Shown: positions 48,185 through 62,967 of the stretch, in pieces
How positions within the stretch are numbered: the stretch's first letter is position 1
How the letters are laid out: every line of letters begins with the position of its first letter
DNA from: Hypericum androsaemum
Taxonomy: Eukaryota; Streptophyta; Magnoliopsida; Malpighiales; Hypericaceae
Assembly (NCBI GenBank): GCA_963995505.1
Contig: OZ023188.1
Coordinates: 15,947,912-16,011,911 of the forward strand
Length of the DNA: 64,000 nucleotides
Direction of reading: 5' to 3'
Made by a program: the position numbers and the translations under genes
The notes under the pieces: model-generated
The model's database searches: none
The model's input: the letters and a program-made list of their open reading frames with translations, nothing else
What the model was told of the DNA's origin: nothing

Positions 48185-48842
48185 TGACGGATTTGATGCG
48201 TAATTAATGAGTAATTACGTGTTAAACTCGTTTAATTAATAAACTAATTCGTTAATAATAAATTACTTACTTGCTGAAGCAAGAGGTGCACAGGTTCGGG
48301 TCCACAAAGTCTTCGTGCTAGTCGAATTACGATCACATTTTAACGGATTCGTAATTAATTTTCACGAGATTTCCTCTATAGAAAATCCGATCAAAATTCA
48401 GAAACTAATCCATAATTTTTCCTTTCTTATTGAGTGGTTGTAGGCAAACTTTCAAATTGGTTCAGCCAAATTTTCCCTTTTATAGGGTAATTCGGCACAC
48501 CAAAATGCGCCACGTGGCATGCCATTTGGCGACACGTGGCACTACCGGGATGCATGTCCGCCACGCGGCGCTTCGGACTGCGTGGTACTTCGGACCGCAT
48601 GTCCGCCACGCGGCGCGCCACGTGGCAAATCTATCCCCTAGCTTTGCCACGTGGCACCACGTCAGCGTGCCACGTGGGTCGCTACCTTTGGCGGCAACTG
48701 TGTCAGCGCCACGTCACGCTGACGTGGCGCCTACGTGGCATTGGGCCGGTCAACGCGGGTTGACCGGCCCATCCAACCCAACTAATGGGCCTGGGCCCAA
48801 TCATGCACAATAATAATTGCCTGATGGACCCAAGGTCCAACA
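48185..48842 (-). repeat. Copia-3 5' LTR (658 bp)
   Basis: Same ends as the left LTR. It is about 54 bp longer, mainly from extra CCACGTGGC-type units between 48500 and 48690. It carries the TATA box CTATAAAAGGG on the minus strand near 48476-48486. Confidence 0.95.
48505..48690 (-). promoter_or_regulatory. G-box array in the copia-3 LTR promoter
   Basis: CACGTG occurs about five times within 185 bp (in gccacgtggc-type contexts), with further GACGTGGC and TACGTGGC half-matches up to 48740. In the minus-strand direction of transcription these lie 20-250 bp upstream of the TATA box. CACGTG is the core for plant bZIP and bHLH factors (light, ABA and stress responses). Confidence 0.75.
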
Positions 48843-48847
48843 ATAAC

Positions 48848-51800
48848 ATATTACAATTTTTATATCTAACACAAAATCATTAAGCGCTGATAACTTCCCG
48901 GTTGCGTGATAAAGTAACTAGTTTTGACTTTCAAAGTAGAGACAGTCAACATATGAGTTTATTTAGTGTACAGAGCAGATCCCTGCAGGATTTCTCCCTT
49001 CTAAAGCCTAACAACCTGTGCCATTATTTTGAGCCAGCAATCTCTACCTTTTTTTATGAGTAAAATTGTATTATCTCTTCGAAAAATTGCCAAAATTTTT
49101 TACACCAGAAGTACTAGATACTAAGAAATAAGAGCCAAACAATAATAGCCGATATCTAAGTACACGTCCCAAAATAACCCCACAATTAAAATACCCCAGA
49201 GATCTATACTCTTTTATTAAACTCCGACCTTGCCAGGTAAAAGCATATGTTTACTTACATAATATATATTTTTCATATAGATATGCATGTATGCGTAGAT
49301 ATACATATAGATATATCTATATATATATATATGTATGTATATATATATATATTGGTTAAAGTCTCAAAATTTATTGGTCGTCACTTTTCACATATTATTC
49401 TATAGCACGTTTTAATTTGTACGAGTTCGGCTTTGTTTTCTTTTCCAATCGGGGATTCTGCAAATATAACAAACCATTTAATAACTTGCAATGGCATCAT
49501 GTTAGAGTCTTTATATGATACCAAGGAGTTAAATGAATAGAAATCTGGGAGGCGACGAAAGCTAAAGTGCAGCATCTTCCAGCAAAGATTAACTTGGCTA
49601 ATCCCGGTCATCGCCATTTGACTATAGATAAAGCTTGTTACCCGTGCTGTTTCTGTGCAATCGTTTTTGAACTTTTTACTTTTACATGCATTTTCTCTTT
49701 CGATCAGTGGAACCAATCGAGCCTTTAGTTCTTCACTCGTACCCTTTCGCATGTCTAGCTGACTTTGGAGGTGCGAGGTGTGACATTCTCCCTCACTTAG
49801 TTCCGCGACGCCCTCGTCGCGGCGTCAAACTTGACAATCTTCTCACGAAATTATCATAGGTCGTAGTTTCTTTCCCAATGTCCGATTGTCCTTTCCATCG
49901 AACGAGATGTAGTAAAAGTTTACCCAGTTCTTACATCACTTGCATGTAGTAAAAGTAACCATCTAGTACAAAGGTTATTGATCCAAGTGGTAAGAGACTT
50001 GAATTCTAAGTTTTACGAATGAAAAAAGACTATTATTATTGGGAGAACCACTCCCTAATAGAGCTAGACAATTCTCGACTCTAAATATCAGACGTTTATT
50101 TTCCAAGACATGTACTAGCATCATTCAATACCAAAGTTTATTCCTGATAGTTATTGTTCCTGAATTAATTATCACCAGAAAGTGGTACTGTTCCTTTACA
50201 TCTCTTTGATCGGCTTGCCCTTTTCCTGCTGCTAAGTTTTAAGTCCATTAAAGTTGTATTCTGCTGCTGCTGCTGCTATTGTTGTTTGTTTCTGGTCGAT
50301 GGACATGAGTTGGATGCTTAATTTTCTGACTCCTGCGGTATGAATATGCACAGGCAATTAGAAATTGTTTCACATAACAAGAACATGCATTTAAAATTGG
50401 CTGCTGAGGAAAATTCTCTAGTTACTCCAGCCAGCCAATCTTTCTAAATAGAGCCCACCAACATCCATTCATGACGACACCAAAGAAACCTTTTACAGCA
50501 TATGGACTTAAAGCTCTTTACCAAAAACTTTCATTGTAAATAAAATGGTGTAACTAACAAGAGCTCTTAAGATGAAACTTAAATTCGAACTTATACTGGA
50601 AATTGACTGTGTTAATTGATTCAGTAAATTTTTTTACTGGACGGTCTTGTAAAAAAATTGAGCACATGGTGACTATATTGATAATATGTGTTCCATTTAT
50701 AAATTTAAATTCGGCTTAGACGTTTAAGAGAATCTATTTACCAATATCACCAATTCTTGTTGACATTTCCTCTTGACCATAATCATCACATTGGTTTCAA
50801 TTCAGATAATATATCAGGGGAACCATTTCCTTCATTGTATTGTTGGTCAACTCTCAGGAAAAAAACTAATTTTTTGTAAGGATCATGATAGTACTTCTAG
50901 AAAAAACTGATGAAAATCATGGCGACAACACACTCGGGTATAAAGTGACATGATTTGTAATCCCACTCGGGGTGACATTAATGAGTTACTTGTTAGGCTG
51001 TTTTTAATTTTTATCACATTGTACGCATCAGTTAAAAAAAATACAAAATGCTCGGTTGGTTTCAAGCCATTTATTATCAGAATTGTCGTGGACAAAGTAG
51101 TTTATTTACGATATCATGATTTTCAAATTCAATCAAAAAATTTATCAATGCGACAGTTGAAGTCTAAGTATCCATGTATTTCCCATAAGAAACCAGCAAA
51201 GTAAGCCAAACTGCAATATCGTCGTCAATTGCATATTTCTATTTTGGTTTTCATAAAGCAGTGTGATATATGTTTTTGGAATAAAGCAATGTGATATTTT
51301 ATACTCAAACGTGATTATTACAGCCAATAACAAACATAACAATTTTAGCATCATGGCTTTGACCGGAACCGAGATGATGCATGCACACCCACACCGTAGG
51401 CATCAACCGGAACAGCCGAACCTGACCTGTCTGACCTTTTTACGTGCACCTACTAATTCGTTAGGTAAGAAAAAGTCAAAACCATGGGAGACTAATGTGG
51501 GCCATAATGGAGCATTTGCAAATTATTATGCCACTAAAATGGCTTTTTTATGCCTATAAATGAAAACAAATAGCTACATCTTTACGGGTAAAGCTATCTA
51601 AGTAGTAAAAAAATGATATTTTTTAGGAAATCTTTGGTTATATTCTTAACCCGACAATCTTGACTCACATAAATTCGTGACGCTTATTGCTTGCTAAGCA
51701 AGCAAAGAAATGTAAGAAATCTGTTATTCTGCTAGCTTTTTTTGTGTGAAAGTAGAGGGGCAAAACCTCCAAAATATATAAGCAAAATGGCCAATTATAA

Positions 51801-52284
51801 CCTACTAAGTGAAAGGTCCTCTCTCGACCTCTTTTGACTTTAATCGCCGATCTTATCAAAATCCTATCTGGGTAACTCGAATTGACCCCATCCGTTTTTT
51901 CTGGAGTTGTTCGATTTTTCAGCTGAAAGGATTAAAAGAGGTTTTAGGGCTTGAAACAAAGAGACATTTGGCCCAACTTGAGTAGCAGGCTGGGCCTACA
52001 GGAGATGTTTTGGGCTTGCGAGCCTTGTGCTACAAACAAACCCACTTTGTAATCTAGCCTAGACTGGATTCCGACAAAAAAAATATGACATATTTTTTTT
52101 AAGGTACAAAAATATGACCTATAGTTATATTATAGGTTCCTAATGTTTTATATTTAAAAAAAAAATGCAGGATCCGTTTCTGAATAATATATATGAGCAA
52201 ACTGTAATTTACCCAAATATAAACCATCAGCACCCGCCCACTTCTAAATAGACCAAAAATCCCTAGCATTAGCAAAGCAAAGCA
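48848..52284. other. Intergenic DNA upstream of the SDN gene
   Basis: AT-rich. It contains an (AT)n/(GTAT)n microsatellite at about 49260-49352 and a short CTG repeat at about 50263-50277. An open frame of 123 codons on the minus strand (49752-49381) resembles no known family. The last 80 bp before 52285 would be the SDN leader. Confidence 0.45.
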
Positions 52285-55260
52285 ATGGAAGACAAGCTCG
52301 CGGTCGCCATCTCCCAGGCCTCCCACAAGGTAAACCAACCAACCACGCACCCACTCCCTCCTTTTCCGGTGAGTCTTCTTCTTCTTCTTCGGTTCCGGGT
52401 CTTAACAATTTCTTGTTCCTTCCAGGTTCTAGTGGCGATTGTGAAATTGTCGCAGAAGCAAGAGAGGAAAGGGTCCAAAGGAGGATGGAAGGCATTCCTC
52501 AACTCCCACGACCGGAAGCTGGGTTCTTGCGTGAGCGACCCCGCGATGCGGCCCTCGGAGACTCTCCTCGCTTTCCTTTGCTCCTTCACTTCCCCCGACG
52601 ATTTGAAGGTTCCTCCTTTTGCTTCCCTCTAACATTGTGTATGATAAAGTTGGTTACGTTGGTTTCTTTCTTGTTTTTTCGGAACAGTTTATTGAGGGAG
52701 CTTTTCGGACGCATTATAACTGGGAGGTGTTGGAGAGTAGTATGGTGACAGGATCACCGGAGAATGAGTCACCCGAACGGGTAGGGTTCCGCTCGTTCTC
52801 GCGTGTTTCTGTTTGCAATTGTGATTGTTGTTGATTTGTGGCGGGGCAGTGCAGAGACTGGTGCGAGAAACTGTTGAGCATCCGTGTTACCTCTCAAAGT
52901 TCACACTCCCATCTCACGAGAAGGTTTAAATTGTAAATCTATTTTATGTTGCTATTGAATCTCAAATGTCCGATAATTAGAGTTGCATTGCCATCGGGCT
53001 CCTGCTCTTCGAAGATGTGGCTCTTCTGTAAATTTACGGTTGCACTAATGCTTGCTAAGATGTGGAATTTGGGATGGTCTGGCAGGATTGGGTGATAACA
53101 AAGATTGGTAAAAAGAAAAAGTTGTTGGATTCAAACGATATGCTTGCTGTCGATTGTGAGATGGTCCTTTGTGAAGATAACACTGATGCTCTAGTTAGAG
53201 TGTGTGTGGTGGACCAGAAACTGCAGGTATTAATGGCCTTTTTTTTTCCTGGTTACTGGTATGATGTTAGATTTGGCGTACTTGTATGCTTTTACTTCAT
53301 TCTCAAAGAATGGCTTTTGAAGAGTATTGCAAGATTTTCACAATAATGTTGTGGATGTTCAGATTAAATTGGATGAGCACGTAAATCCTGGCAAGCCAAT
53401 ATCGGATTATAGAACTGAGATAACTGGAATTTCTGCAAAGGATTTGGAGTCGGTTTCTTGCACGCTAGCAGATGTACAGGTACTATGAGACATAGGCATC
53501 GGCTGGACTATCTCCCCGTATCCCTTTTTTACGCATCTTATACCCCTGTTGTCTTCTGCAGAAATCTCTGAAGAAGCTATTATCAAAGAGTACTATTCTA
53601 GTGGGCCACAGCATATATAATGATATGTTAGGTACGCCCATGTGTTATACGGTTTGCTTGAGCATTTGAAATTTCCTTTGGAGTTTTTCAGGGATTGAAT
53701 TACAATCTAAATTCTCCTGCAACTAATTCATTGACAGCACTCAAGTTGAACCATGCGAGAGTGATTGATACTTCATTTATCTTCAAGACTGCAGATGGAA
53801 AGTTTCCTTCTTTGAATAATCTGTGCAAGGTACACACTCATTGTCCTTGAATACACTCCTTACATTTGGATTTGGATCCACCTAAATTCCTTCTTCTAGA
53901 ATTTACCTCGTTGAACTTTTTGCGTTACCAAGCTTGGTGTTTTGGTTTTAAGACACCAATAAACAATTACACCATTTTGGAAGCCAAAAGCAAAGCAAAG
54001 AGTGACAGATGTATCATTTTCATGACAATTCTTCTGTTATTTTGTTTATGTAGTCTGTGCTGGGATACGAACTTCACAAGAAAGAAACTCCGCACAACTG
54101 TCTGGAGGATGCACGCGCTACAATGAAACTTGTTCTGGCTAAAATTGAGCTTGGAGTTGATAAGGACATTCCATTGATTCAAAGAGATATCAAAGAGGTG
54201 AGTTTTGATGAATGTTATGATTCACATTGCTGTTTTTCTAATTTATGTTTGGAAATGGTAGGTCTCACCGTCTGAGCTGGAAAAGTTACTCATCCACAGA
54301 ATACCACTTGAAGTACCCATTCAAGAATTACGTGGCATCTTCCTAAGCAACTTTGCTGTTGAACTCAAGGTATACTGCAGAAGGAACCTCATGGAATTTT
54401 TTTTTATTCCTTTGTTTTGAATCCACTCCCGCTTCCATTTAGGATTTACATTACAACCTTTGTATCACTGAGTTCTTGCAGAATCTCTACCTATTAAACA
54501 TCATAACGTTTAAATTCCCTGTCAACACAAAGTCAGCAGGTGGAATGAGAGTTCTCTTTGTGCAATTAACCGTGTTAGACCTGGGAGCTCCTAATCTCTT
54601 GTTAATCTTCCTGCAGCTACTGAAGAGAGCTCGAGGAAAACAATATACTGCACTTGCCACCTTTGAGAATCCACAAGAGGCACATCGTGCATTTACGAAT
54701 GCCAATGGCACAATAGAGAAGGTACTTGAAGATTTTATCCGATAAACGTTATCACATACACGTGAAAATCACAATCACCCAAATACATCCGATTATATTT
54801 TACGACACGAGATGCATTTATTGATAAATTGGGAGTGTTTCATGCTATTTGTTCACTTGGTTATTAATTATCTTTCTTGTGTCAGGACCAAAATGGATTT
54901 CCTCAAAAACTTGTCAAGTTCAATTGCAGAGTGGGGCCAGTTTGCGTGTACGTTCGCAAAATGGCGCTTGAATCTGGTCTCCAGCCTTTTGAGCAAAAGA
55001 GACCTCGCCAGGGTGAGGATTCTCGTGATCCAAAGAAGCACAAGTCCGATCGGGTAGATGATCACGCGGAAAAGATAGAAAGACCGAAAATGGACCTGAA
55101 GGAAATGGATTCAGACAAGTGTAGTGATCACTTACAAGAGATTGAGAGGCTGAAACAAGATCTGAAGTCCAAGGATGTTCAATTATCAGTTCAGGATAAG
55201 ATGATAACTAAACTGAGAAAGCAATTGGGAGACTTGAAGAAGAAGAAAAGGAAAAGATAA
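52285..55260 (+). CDS. SDN: Small RNA degrading nuclease (SDN3/SDN5-like)
   Basis: Twelve exons: 52285-52329, 52426-52608, 52688-52780, 52855-52923, 53086-53226, 53363-53479, 53562-53631, 53738-53829, 54054-54197, 54262-54369, 54617-54721, 54886-55260. All have GT-AG borders in phase, giving 513 residues. The exonuclease domain (about 145-305) has all DEDDh residues: Asp153 and Glu155 in AVDCEM, Asp237 in GHSIYNDML, His284 and Asp289 in HNCLEDA. A C-terminal RRM-like region (LLIHRIPLEVPIQELRGIF, GKQYTALATFENPQEAHRAF) and a coiled coil with a KKKKRKR tail follow, as in Arabidopsis SDN3. SDN proteins trim mature miRNAs from the 3' end. The gene appears intact. SDN3 versus SDN5 cannot be decided here. 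Confidence 0.94.
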
Positions 55261-55761
55261 TGCTAACCTTAACTTCTGTGTGGTATTCTCGTGACCGCTT
55301 CCTCTTCCACTTGGGTAACGTTCGAGACATCTCTAATTTGCCTTTGATTATCAAATGAAATGGAGGCATACCATTAGATTGCAGTGTTAGATGGATCATA
55401 ATTTTTGAGAAGTTGCCATACTTGGCCATTGGTGTAACGGGTTCCTGGAAGGAAGCACTTGTTTCTTCGTTTTGTTTGAAGAAATATGTGTGGCCCTTCA
55501 GCATGATTTTGCTGTTCTTTCCTTTTTAAATTATATCTAGCGTTCTTGGTTTTGATTAATTTACATTTAATGAAACATGGTTTCTTTTTCCAAGTTTGAA
55601 TGAATTCAATGAACCAGCTGCGCGTTGCCGCTCCTAAATCGAAGGGCTTGAGTGAGACTTTGGCAGGAAAGTTGTTTTCTGCAGATGAATTTTACTCACT
55701 TTCATTGTCTTCTCCATCTCCGAAGGAGAAAACTGAAGCATTGGTAGCTAGCTATTCACTT
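55261..55761. other. 3' UTR of the SDN gene and spacer
   Basis: The first 300 bp probably contain the SDN 3' UTR. A short plus-strand open frame at 55600-55782 (MNSMNQLRVAAPKSKGL) has no recognisable homology. Confidence 0.45.
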
Positions 55762-56257
55762 TCATTGTTTCTCAGTTGCTGATTTTGCAGTTTCTTCGGT
55801 GGACAATCCGTTGGAAGCATTCGCATCAGAAGAAACCTTGGCTCCGCGGGGAGAGCTGTTCGGTTTTTGATGTTGATGTTCTTGTTGACTCTTCCACATT
55901 ATTGGATGAAGGTTCGATTCCTCCAGAAGTTCGAGTTTCTCTGCCATTTGATGTCCGGCTTTCTTAGTCGTCACTGTCTGAGAACACATCATCATCGTTT
56001 CCATGGCTTTTATTACGGTGGACCTCTGCCGATGCTCGCTCTTGCTGGTAGACTTGGATTTGGATTGCATCTGAAGTGTAGCATCATAATCTGCAATGAC
56101 TATTTCAAGCTTGAAACCTGGAGAAGGCAGTTTCCTCTGCAACTACTTTCTCACTCCAACTCGTTTTAGTAACAAAACACAAGTAATCATAATTACGACA
56201 ACACAAGATAGAGAAAAAGGGGAACCTGTTAACGGCGCTTGTTCTGGGAGAAGGCAT
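55762..56257 (-). CDS. Possible small serine-rich protein gene, uncertain exon structure
   Basis: A minus-strand open frame (about 56140-55762) encodes KLPSPGFKLEIVIADYDATL and then a Ser/Thr/Lys-rich stretch with QKPNSSPRGAKVSSDANASN. It ends at 55762. About 90 bp upstream, an ATG at 56257 starts MPSPRTSAVN followed by a possible donor, but the phases of the obvious donor (AG|GTTCCC) and acceptor (TTGCAG|AGG) do not agree, so the exon join is unresolved. The upstream DNA is GC-rich and has an E2F-like TTTCCCGCC on the coding strand. I do not recognise the protein. Confidence 0.35.
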
Positions 56258-56532
56258 GGCGGGACTTGACCTGGACGGCCCTAACAGCGATTCATCGAAA
56301 CCACGGCCTCCGTCCTCGTCATGGCTAGTGGAACTCGACCGGAGCCCAAGCCAACTGGCGGAGATCTCTCCACCGTCGGCCTCACAGATCCGGAAACCTC
56401 GGTGGAATACTCGGCGGGGACGGGATCAGGGCGAGGTTTCCGGATTCATCTGTTGTAGGAAGTGAAAAAGTTGACCGTGGTGAAAAGGATCGATCTGTCT
56501 TCGGATTTGGATTCTTTCTTCTGTTGGAGCGT

Positions 56533-56541
56533 GGCGGGAAA
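56533..56541 (-). promoter_or_regulatory. E2F-like site
   Basis: GGCGGGAAA on the plus strand reads TTTCCCGCC on the minus strand, a perfect match to the plant E2F consensus. It lies about 276 bp upstream of ATG 56257 and could serve the minus-strand candidate gene or, less likely, RER1. Confidence 0.45.
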
Positions 56542-56821
56542 TGGAATCCAATTTATTTCTATTTCTTTCAGCTGTAATGGGCTTACGTTTTTCTGATTTG
56601 GGCTTTTATTCAGGCCCACGAGCTTTCTTTGGGCTGGTCCATAATACTTTATCCTTCAAAATTCATTTCTTACGATATATTCAAATTTTAGTATGACAAT
56701 TTTGAAAATATAATAATATTATTAAATATTTGTTTGTCAAAATTTTGATCCGACAAATTCAATAAACATTCGGAAGCGTAAAATTCATAGTAGTAAGATT
56801 CCTTCGATATATTGCTCAAGC

Positions 56822-56826
<5 letters not shown>

Positions 56827-56862
<36 letters not shown>
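56827..56862. repeat. (AT)n microsatellite
   Basis: An uninterrupted AT dinucleotide tract of about 36 bp, 160 bp upstream of the RER1 start codon. Confidence 0.95.
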
Positions 56863-56867
<5 letters not shown>

Positions 56868-57021
56868 TTTGCCAAAAAAAATAAATATCTATAATAAGAT
56901 ACGGAAACAAAGGGAAGGAAACCAATTACCCAGAAGCAGGAAACCGATCCCATCGGAGCGGGAAATCCGATCCACGCGGAGGAAGATCATCCCCAATCGG
57001 AACGGCGGGCGAGCGAGAGAG

Positions 57022-58025
57022 ATGGAGACGGGGAGCGGGGAGGAGGCGGGGGCGGTGAACAAGTGGGCGTTCGCGATGGGGCAGAGGTACCAGCACGTGC
57101 TGGACAAGACGGTGCCGCACGTGGGGAGGCGGTGGGCGGCGGTGGGGGTGGTGGCGTTGACCTACGCGGTGCGGGTCTACGCAATCCAGGGGTTCTACAT
57201 CGTGACGTACGCCCTGGGGATATACTTGCTCAATCTCCTTATAGGGTTCCTGTCCCCCCAGATCGACCCCGAGATCCATGACGACGGCCCCACCCTCCCC
57301 ACCCGCGGCTCCGACGAGTTCCGCCCCTTCGTCCGCCGCCTCCCCGAGTTCAAGTTCTGGTACTATTAAATGCCCCTCCCCTTTTTTTCCTTTTTGATTA
57401 GGGGAATTGGCTTGATGATGTTGCGAGTCATGAGTTTTGTGGTTGTTCGTCCTTGAATCGATCCGGAATTGCACGTTTAATGGGGCCTGTATGATCCGGG
57501 ACGAGTATTGCACTCTATATATCCGACTGCTAGTGAATACATACCGTAAATTAGGGCTAGCAACACACAGTTATAATCAATGTAGAGTACTCGACAAGGA
57601 TGGACTTTTGGCTGAGCTTTGTCGTTGTTGTTTGGTTGGTGATTAACTTGTTTGTTTCTTGGTTTGATTGAAGGCATGCTTTGATGAAGGCCTTTGTCAT
57701 TGCATTCTTTATGACGTTCTTCAGCGCCTTTGACGTCCCTGTTTTCTGGCCGATTCTTCTTTTCTACTGGGTGATGCTGTTCACCCTCACAATGAGGAAG
57801 CAGATTATGCATATGATCAAGTACAAGTATGTGCCTTTCTCCTTTGGTAAACAGGTATTCCCATCTCTCCGTGTCTCGGCTTTGTTGCTGGTTTGCCATG
57901 CTTATTTCTTGGTAGATGGAATGAGTAAATATGATAATTGATCGCACTCTTCTTTTCTGGATGCAATGCTTTAACAGCGATATGGTGAAAAGAAGGCACA
58001 ACCGGTTGTACTGTCAAGTAATTGA
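57022..58025 (+). CDS. RER1: RER1, sorting receptor for ER membrane proteins
   Basis: Three exons, 57022-57359, 57674-57854 and 57978-58025, join in phase to give 188 residues, close to the ~190-residue plant RER1 proteins. The family signature is clear: [61 protein letters not shown], then [40 protein letters not shown] and [18 protein letters not shown]. Four membrane spans are expected. RER1 sits in the cis-Golgi and returns escaped ER membrane proteins in COPI vesicles. The first exon is GC-rich. The ATG chosen is METGSGEE, the one giving the family's usual length; an in-frame open stretch extends upstream, but it encodes the microsatellite. Confidence 0.96.
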
Positions 58026-60344
58026 AGCCTTCAATTCTTATCTGAAGCTCCATTTGTATGGCCGAAGTTTTAGCGTTCCCATGGAAGTGCTAGTTCTCTT
58101 CTGCAGTACAATGTTTACATGTGGAGCATACTCCCATTCTGCGAGTTTCCAGGAATCTTACTGGTAGAGATTTTGTGTTCTTGCTGAAACTTTGCGGGAG
58201 AAGAGGACAATAGCTCCACATTGCTTAGTTATTTAAGGACTTTAAGTATAGCAGGAAGTGAACAACATGTCCCTCATGTTGAACTCTCTTGAATGGATTG
58301 TAGTTACTGAGGAAGGAATATGCAGATGGCACCACTGATAGGATTTCATGAAATGTAGCCTTGAATTGTTTTAGTTCATCCTCTTGGGAAAATATTCAAA
58401 CTCTTGCCGATTAGTATAATGTACTAATTCCATTAACATCCTGCCATTTGTTTCATTTTAATTATTTGAGATGGTTCAGTTGGGGCGGCGCTTGCCCGTA
58501 TCCTTTGTTGAATGCTTTCACGTTCTTTGTTTGCCTATAAAATTGCTATTTGGTTAATGTATTTGCATGGACTAAGGCATTTCTGCTAGAGTTTCGAGGT
58601 GTCTGGAACCTCGGAATGGTTTGTTTTTGCTGTTCATGGATTCAGACAACATCGTTAGATGAGACGAGTCGGATGTTCCGCGGCAAAATTCAAGCTCGTT
58701 TGAGCTCGAATTTGCTTTCTTGTTAGACCTCAACTAGCTGAATCGCATCCAAAGATTAGTGTCTGAAGTTGATGATTTTTGCAAACAAGAGACAGGCTTC
58801 TGCTTCTACAGAAGTATGTTTGGTTCCATCCTGATTGATTGTCAAGGATCTAGAGCTCTCGGACATGCCTTGTCCGGTAGGAGTATAGACATTAGACCAT
58901 CAAGAAACAATCAAGCCTCTGATTAACAGATTACAAGATGTGGCTGATATGTGATCAATGTCCTTGAGAAAATAGCACCAATTACTTGGATTGGTCGGTA
59001 GAGGGTTGTTCCCGTTTAACCAGGGATCTCTAGTGCGGGCACTGAAAACAACAATGTTCGGATACGAGGTGGTTTCAACAGAAAAATGTATGAAGCAAAT
59101 GAGGTCGAGTTTCTAACATATGAATTAGCTGGAGTCCCTAGGATATTGTCCTGTGGACATATTAAAGTTAGACTAGATAATATCGAGTCTGGTTTAATGT
59201 TTGGGACAGAAAACGGCTGATGAGTGCAGTAATCTGCAAACTTTGTCCATTACAACGCCTTCAAGTTAGCTGAGTATCAAGACATGGATGTGATGTGAGT
59301 GAATTGTCCTTCATAGCCATGAGCTGCGGGGACTACTACAATGGAGACCAACAGTAACGATTTCAAAAGGAGTCAATATCGTAAATAATGAATATGAAAT
59401 AGGTCAGAAACTTGGCACTTTTAGCCTGTGGACAATCCTTAGCTTTCAAACAGAGGAATGGGATCTGATTCAGATGCACTCTCAAAGCTGCTGAATACTT
59501 GAACAAAAGAATGGAAAACTGTACATTGATTTTGCCAATCCAATGTTCATTAACTGTGTTTATAGTATACTACGCAACTGCTTATTGACTTCTTGTAGAA
59601 TATTCAAGAAAAGAGAAATTTATCTGAATTTCACCTAAACAAATTCATCTGATTTAACAGCAAATCGATTATGCTTATTAAGAAAAGTAACCTCAAAAGT
59701 TATCGCACTAAAATAGAAGAAGACCAGACAAATTCACGCCAACTTGAAGGAACCTCAAGCTTTTAGTCCCCTTTTTAACTTTCGTGACCTTTTGTATTGT
59801 GCACAGAATTACACATTAGTGCTTGTTTACAATAAGTAGATGTTAATTATATAAATTTTGGGTCGAATATGCAAACTTTAAATGGTATCAAATCGGAGCA
59901 TGTTATATCCGCAGACCGCACACGAACAGGTTTTAAGACATAATCAGATGATAGTTCATAGAAACATGACAATCCAGATAGAGACACTTGCATTATCTCT
60001 AAAGAAACGAGTGAATTGGGTTGCAGCAAGGAAGATTAAATCCAAAAGTCTGCAATTTCATAATGGATCAACTTAAATTGAAGGAATTTGAAATACAGGA
60101 ACAGTAAATCATCAGCTTTTTCTGTCTCCGAGTCTGACCAATGAGAGAGATAATATGTACAACAATAATCTCCCAAAGACACGCTCAGTTCTTGAGAATT
60201 GGATAAATGGACAATTAATGGACTCGGTTCTGCAAGGAAGCCACCACATCAATCCCTTCAAGATCAAGCCTTGATTCCTTCCAGTCTCCTTGGCCTTATT
60301 CCTTTTGGCTCCAAGATCAAGCCAAGACCCTGACATCGATCCCT
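58026..60344. other. Intergenic DNA between RER1 and the protease gene
   Basis: It contains the RER1 3' UTR at the left and the protease 3' UTR at the right (convergent genes). No other gene, RNA or mobile element recognised. Confidence 0.5.
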
Positions 60345-62338
<1,994 letters not shown>

Positions 62339-62421
62339 GGTTATGGTTTGTGTGTGTTGTAAGAGGAGAGAGAGGAAAGGGGGAAGTGTGTGTGTGAAGG
62401 AGAGGCGGGGATTGGACCGGG

Positions 62422-62430
62422 ATTTATATA
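62422..62430 (-). promoter_or_regulatory. TATA box of the cysteine protease gene
   Basis: CCTATATAAATC on the minus strand lies about 84-92 bp upstream of the start codon, in the expected position for a TATA element. Confidence 0.7.
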
Positions 62431-62967
62431 GGCGGATGGGGAGAAATTTTATTGGTTGGTTTATTGGTTTTATTTATTCGGATAATACAAATATTGGAAT
62501 ATCTGTGAGTCTATGAAAATTATTTTGTTCACTATGTTACTTCGTTCTAGTATTAACGGGCTTGATTTTGACTCACTATAACTAAAGTTGGAATCGTGTG
62601 ATAACAAAAGTCACGAACAAACCGCTCCACACATTAGAATATTCATCTTTGTTTTATGATTCGCGGTCTAATTAGTCGGATCATAACTCGGCACCAATTT
62701 TAGACATTTTTTCCTCAAAAACTCGGAGAACGGTTAGATTGATGCTTATTGACATTGACATTGACCACTTACCTCTTCATAATAGATTGTCCAAAAAAAA
62801 TTATTGATATTTTTTTCAAGTTTGTTAGATTAAAAATAATTTCATAAATTTTAATACTTAAAAAATAATCTTGACAATAGAATTAGTAGATATTTAAAAT
62901 TATTTGTCATTTGAACCGGACCAGAAAACAGGAAAAAAATGGACTGCCTCCAAATCCATTTTTAAAA
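62431..62967. other. Promoter region of the cysteine protease and left flank of the MULE
   Basis: AT-rich DNA with no further recognised features. Confidence 0.4.

Larger units (their letters stand above)
39999..48842 (-). mobile_element. Copia-3: large Ty1-copia retrotransposon with an extra upstream ORF
   Basis: LTRs at 39999-40602 and 48185-48842 flank the element, with a perfect 5-bp TSD, ATAAC (39994-39998 and 48843-48847). On the minus strand the order is 5' LTR, primer-binding site, a 1.1-kb leader, a 193-codon ORF, gag-protease, integrase, reverse transcriptase, RNase H, a tandem duplication, polypurine tract and 3' LTR. At 8.8 kb it is longer than a typical copia, because of the leader plus extra ORF (about 2.1 kb) and a long 3' non-coding part. 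Coding blocks carry few disruptions. Confidence 0.96.

Noticed and set aside
49381..49752. 123-codon minus-strand open frame
   Set aside because: No recognised family, AT-rich context, no splice or promoter support; listed only as intergenic content.
56926..57513. 195-codon minus-strand open frame opposite RER1
   Set aside because: It is the antisense of the GC-rich RER1 exon 1 and has a His/Arg/Pro-rich composition typical of such shadows.
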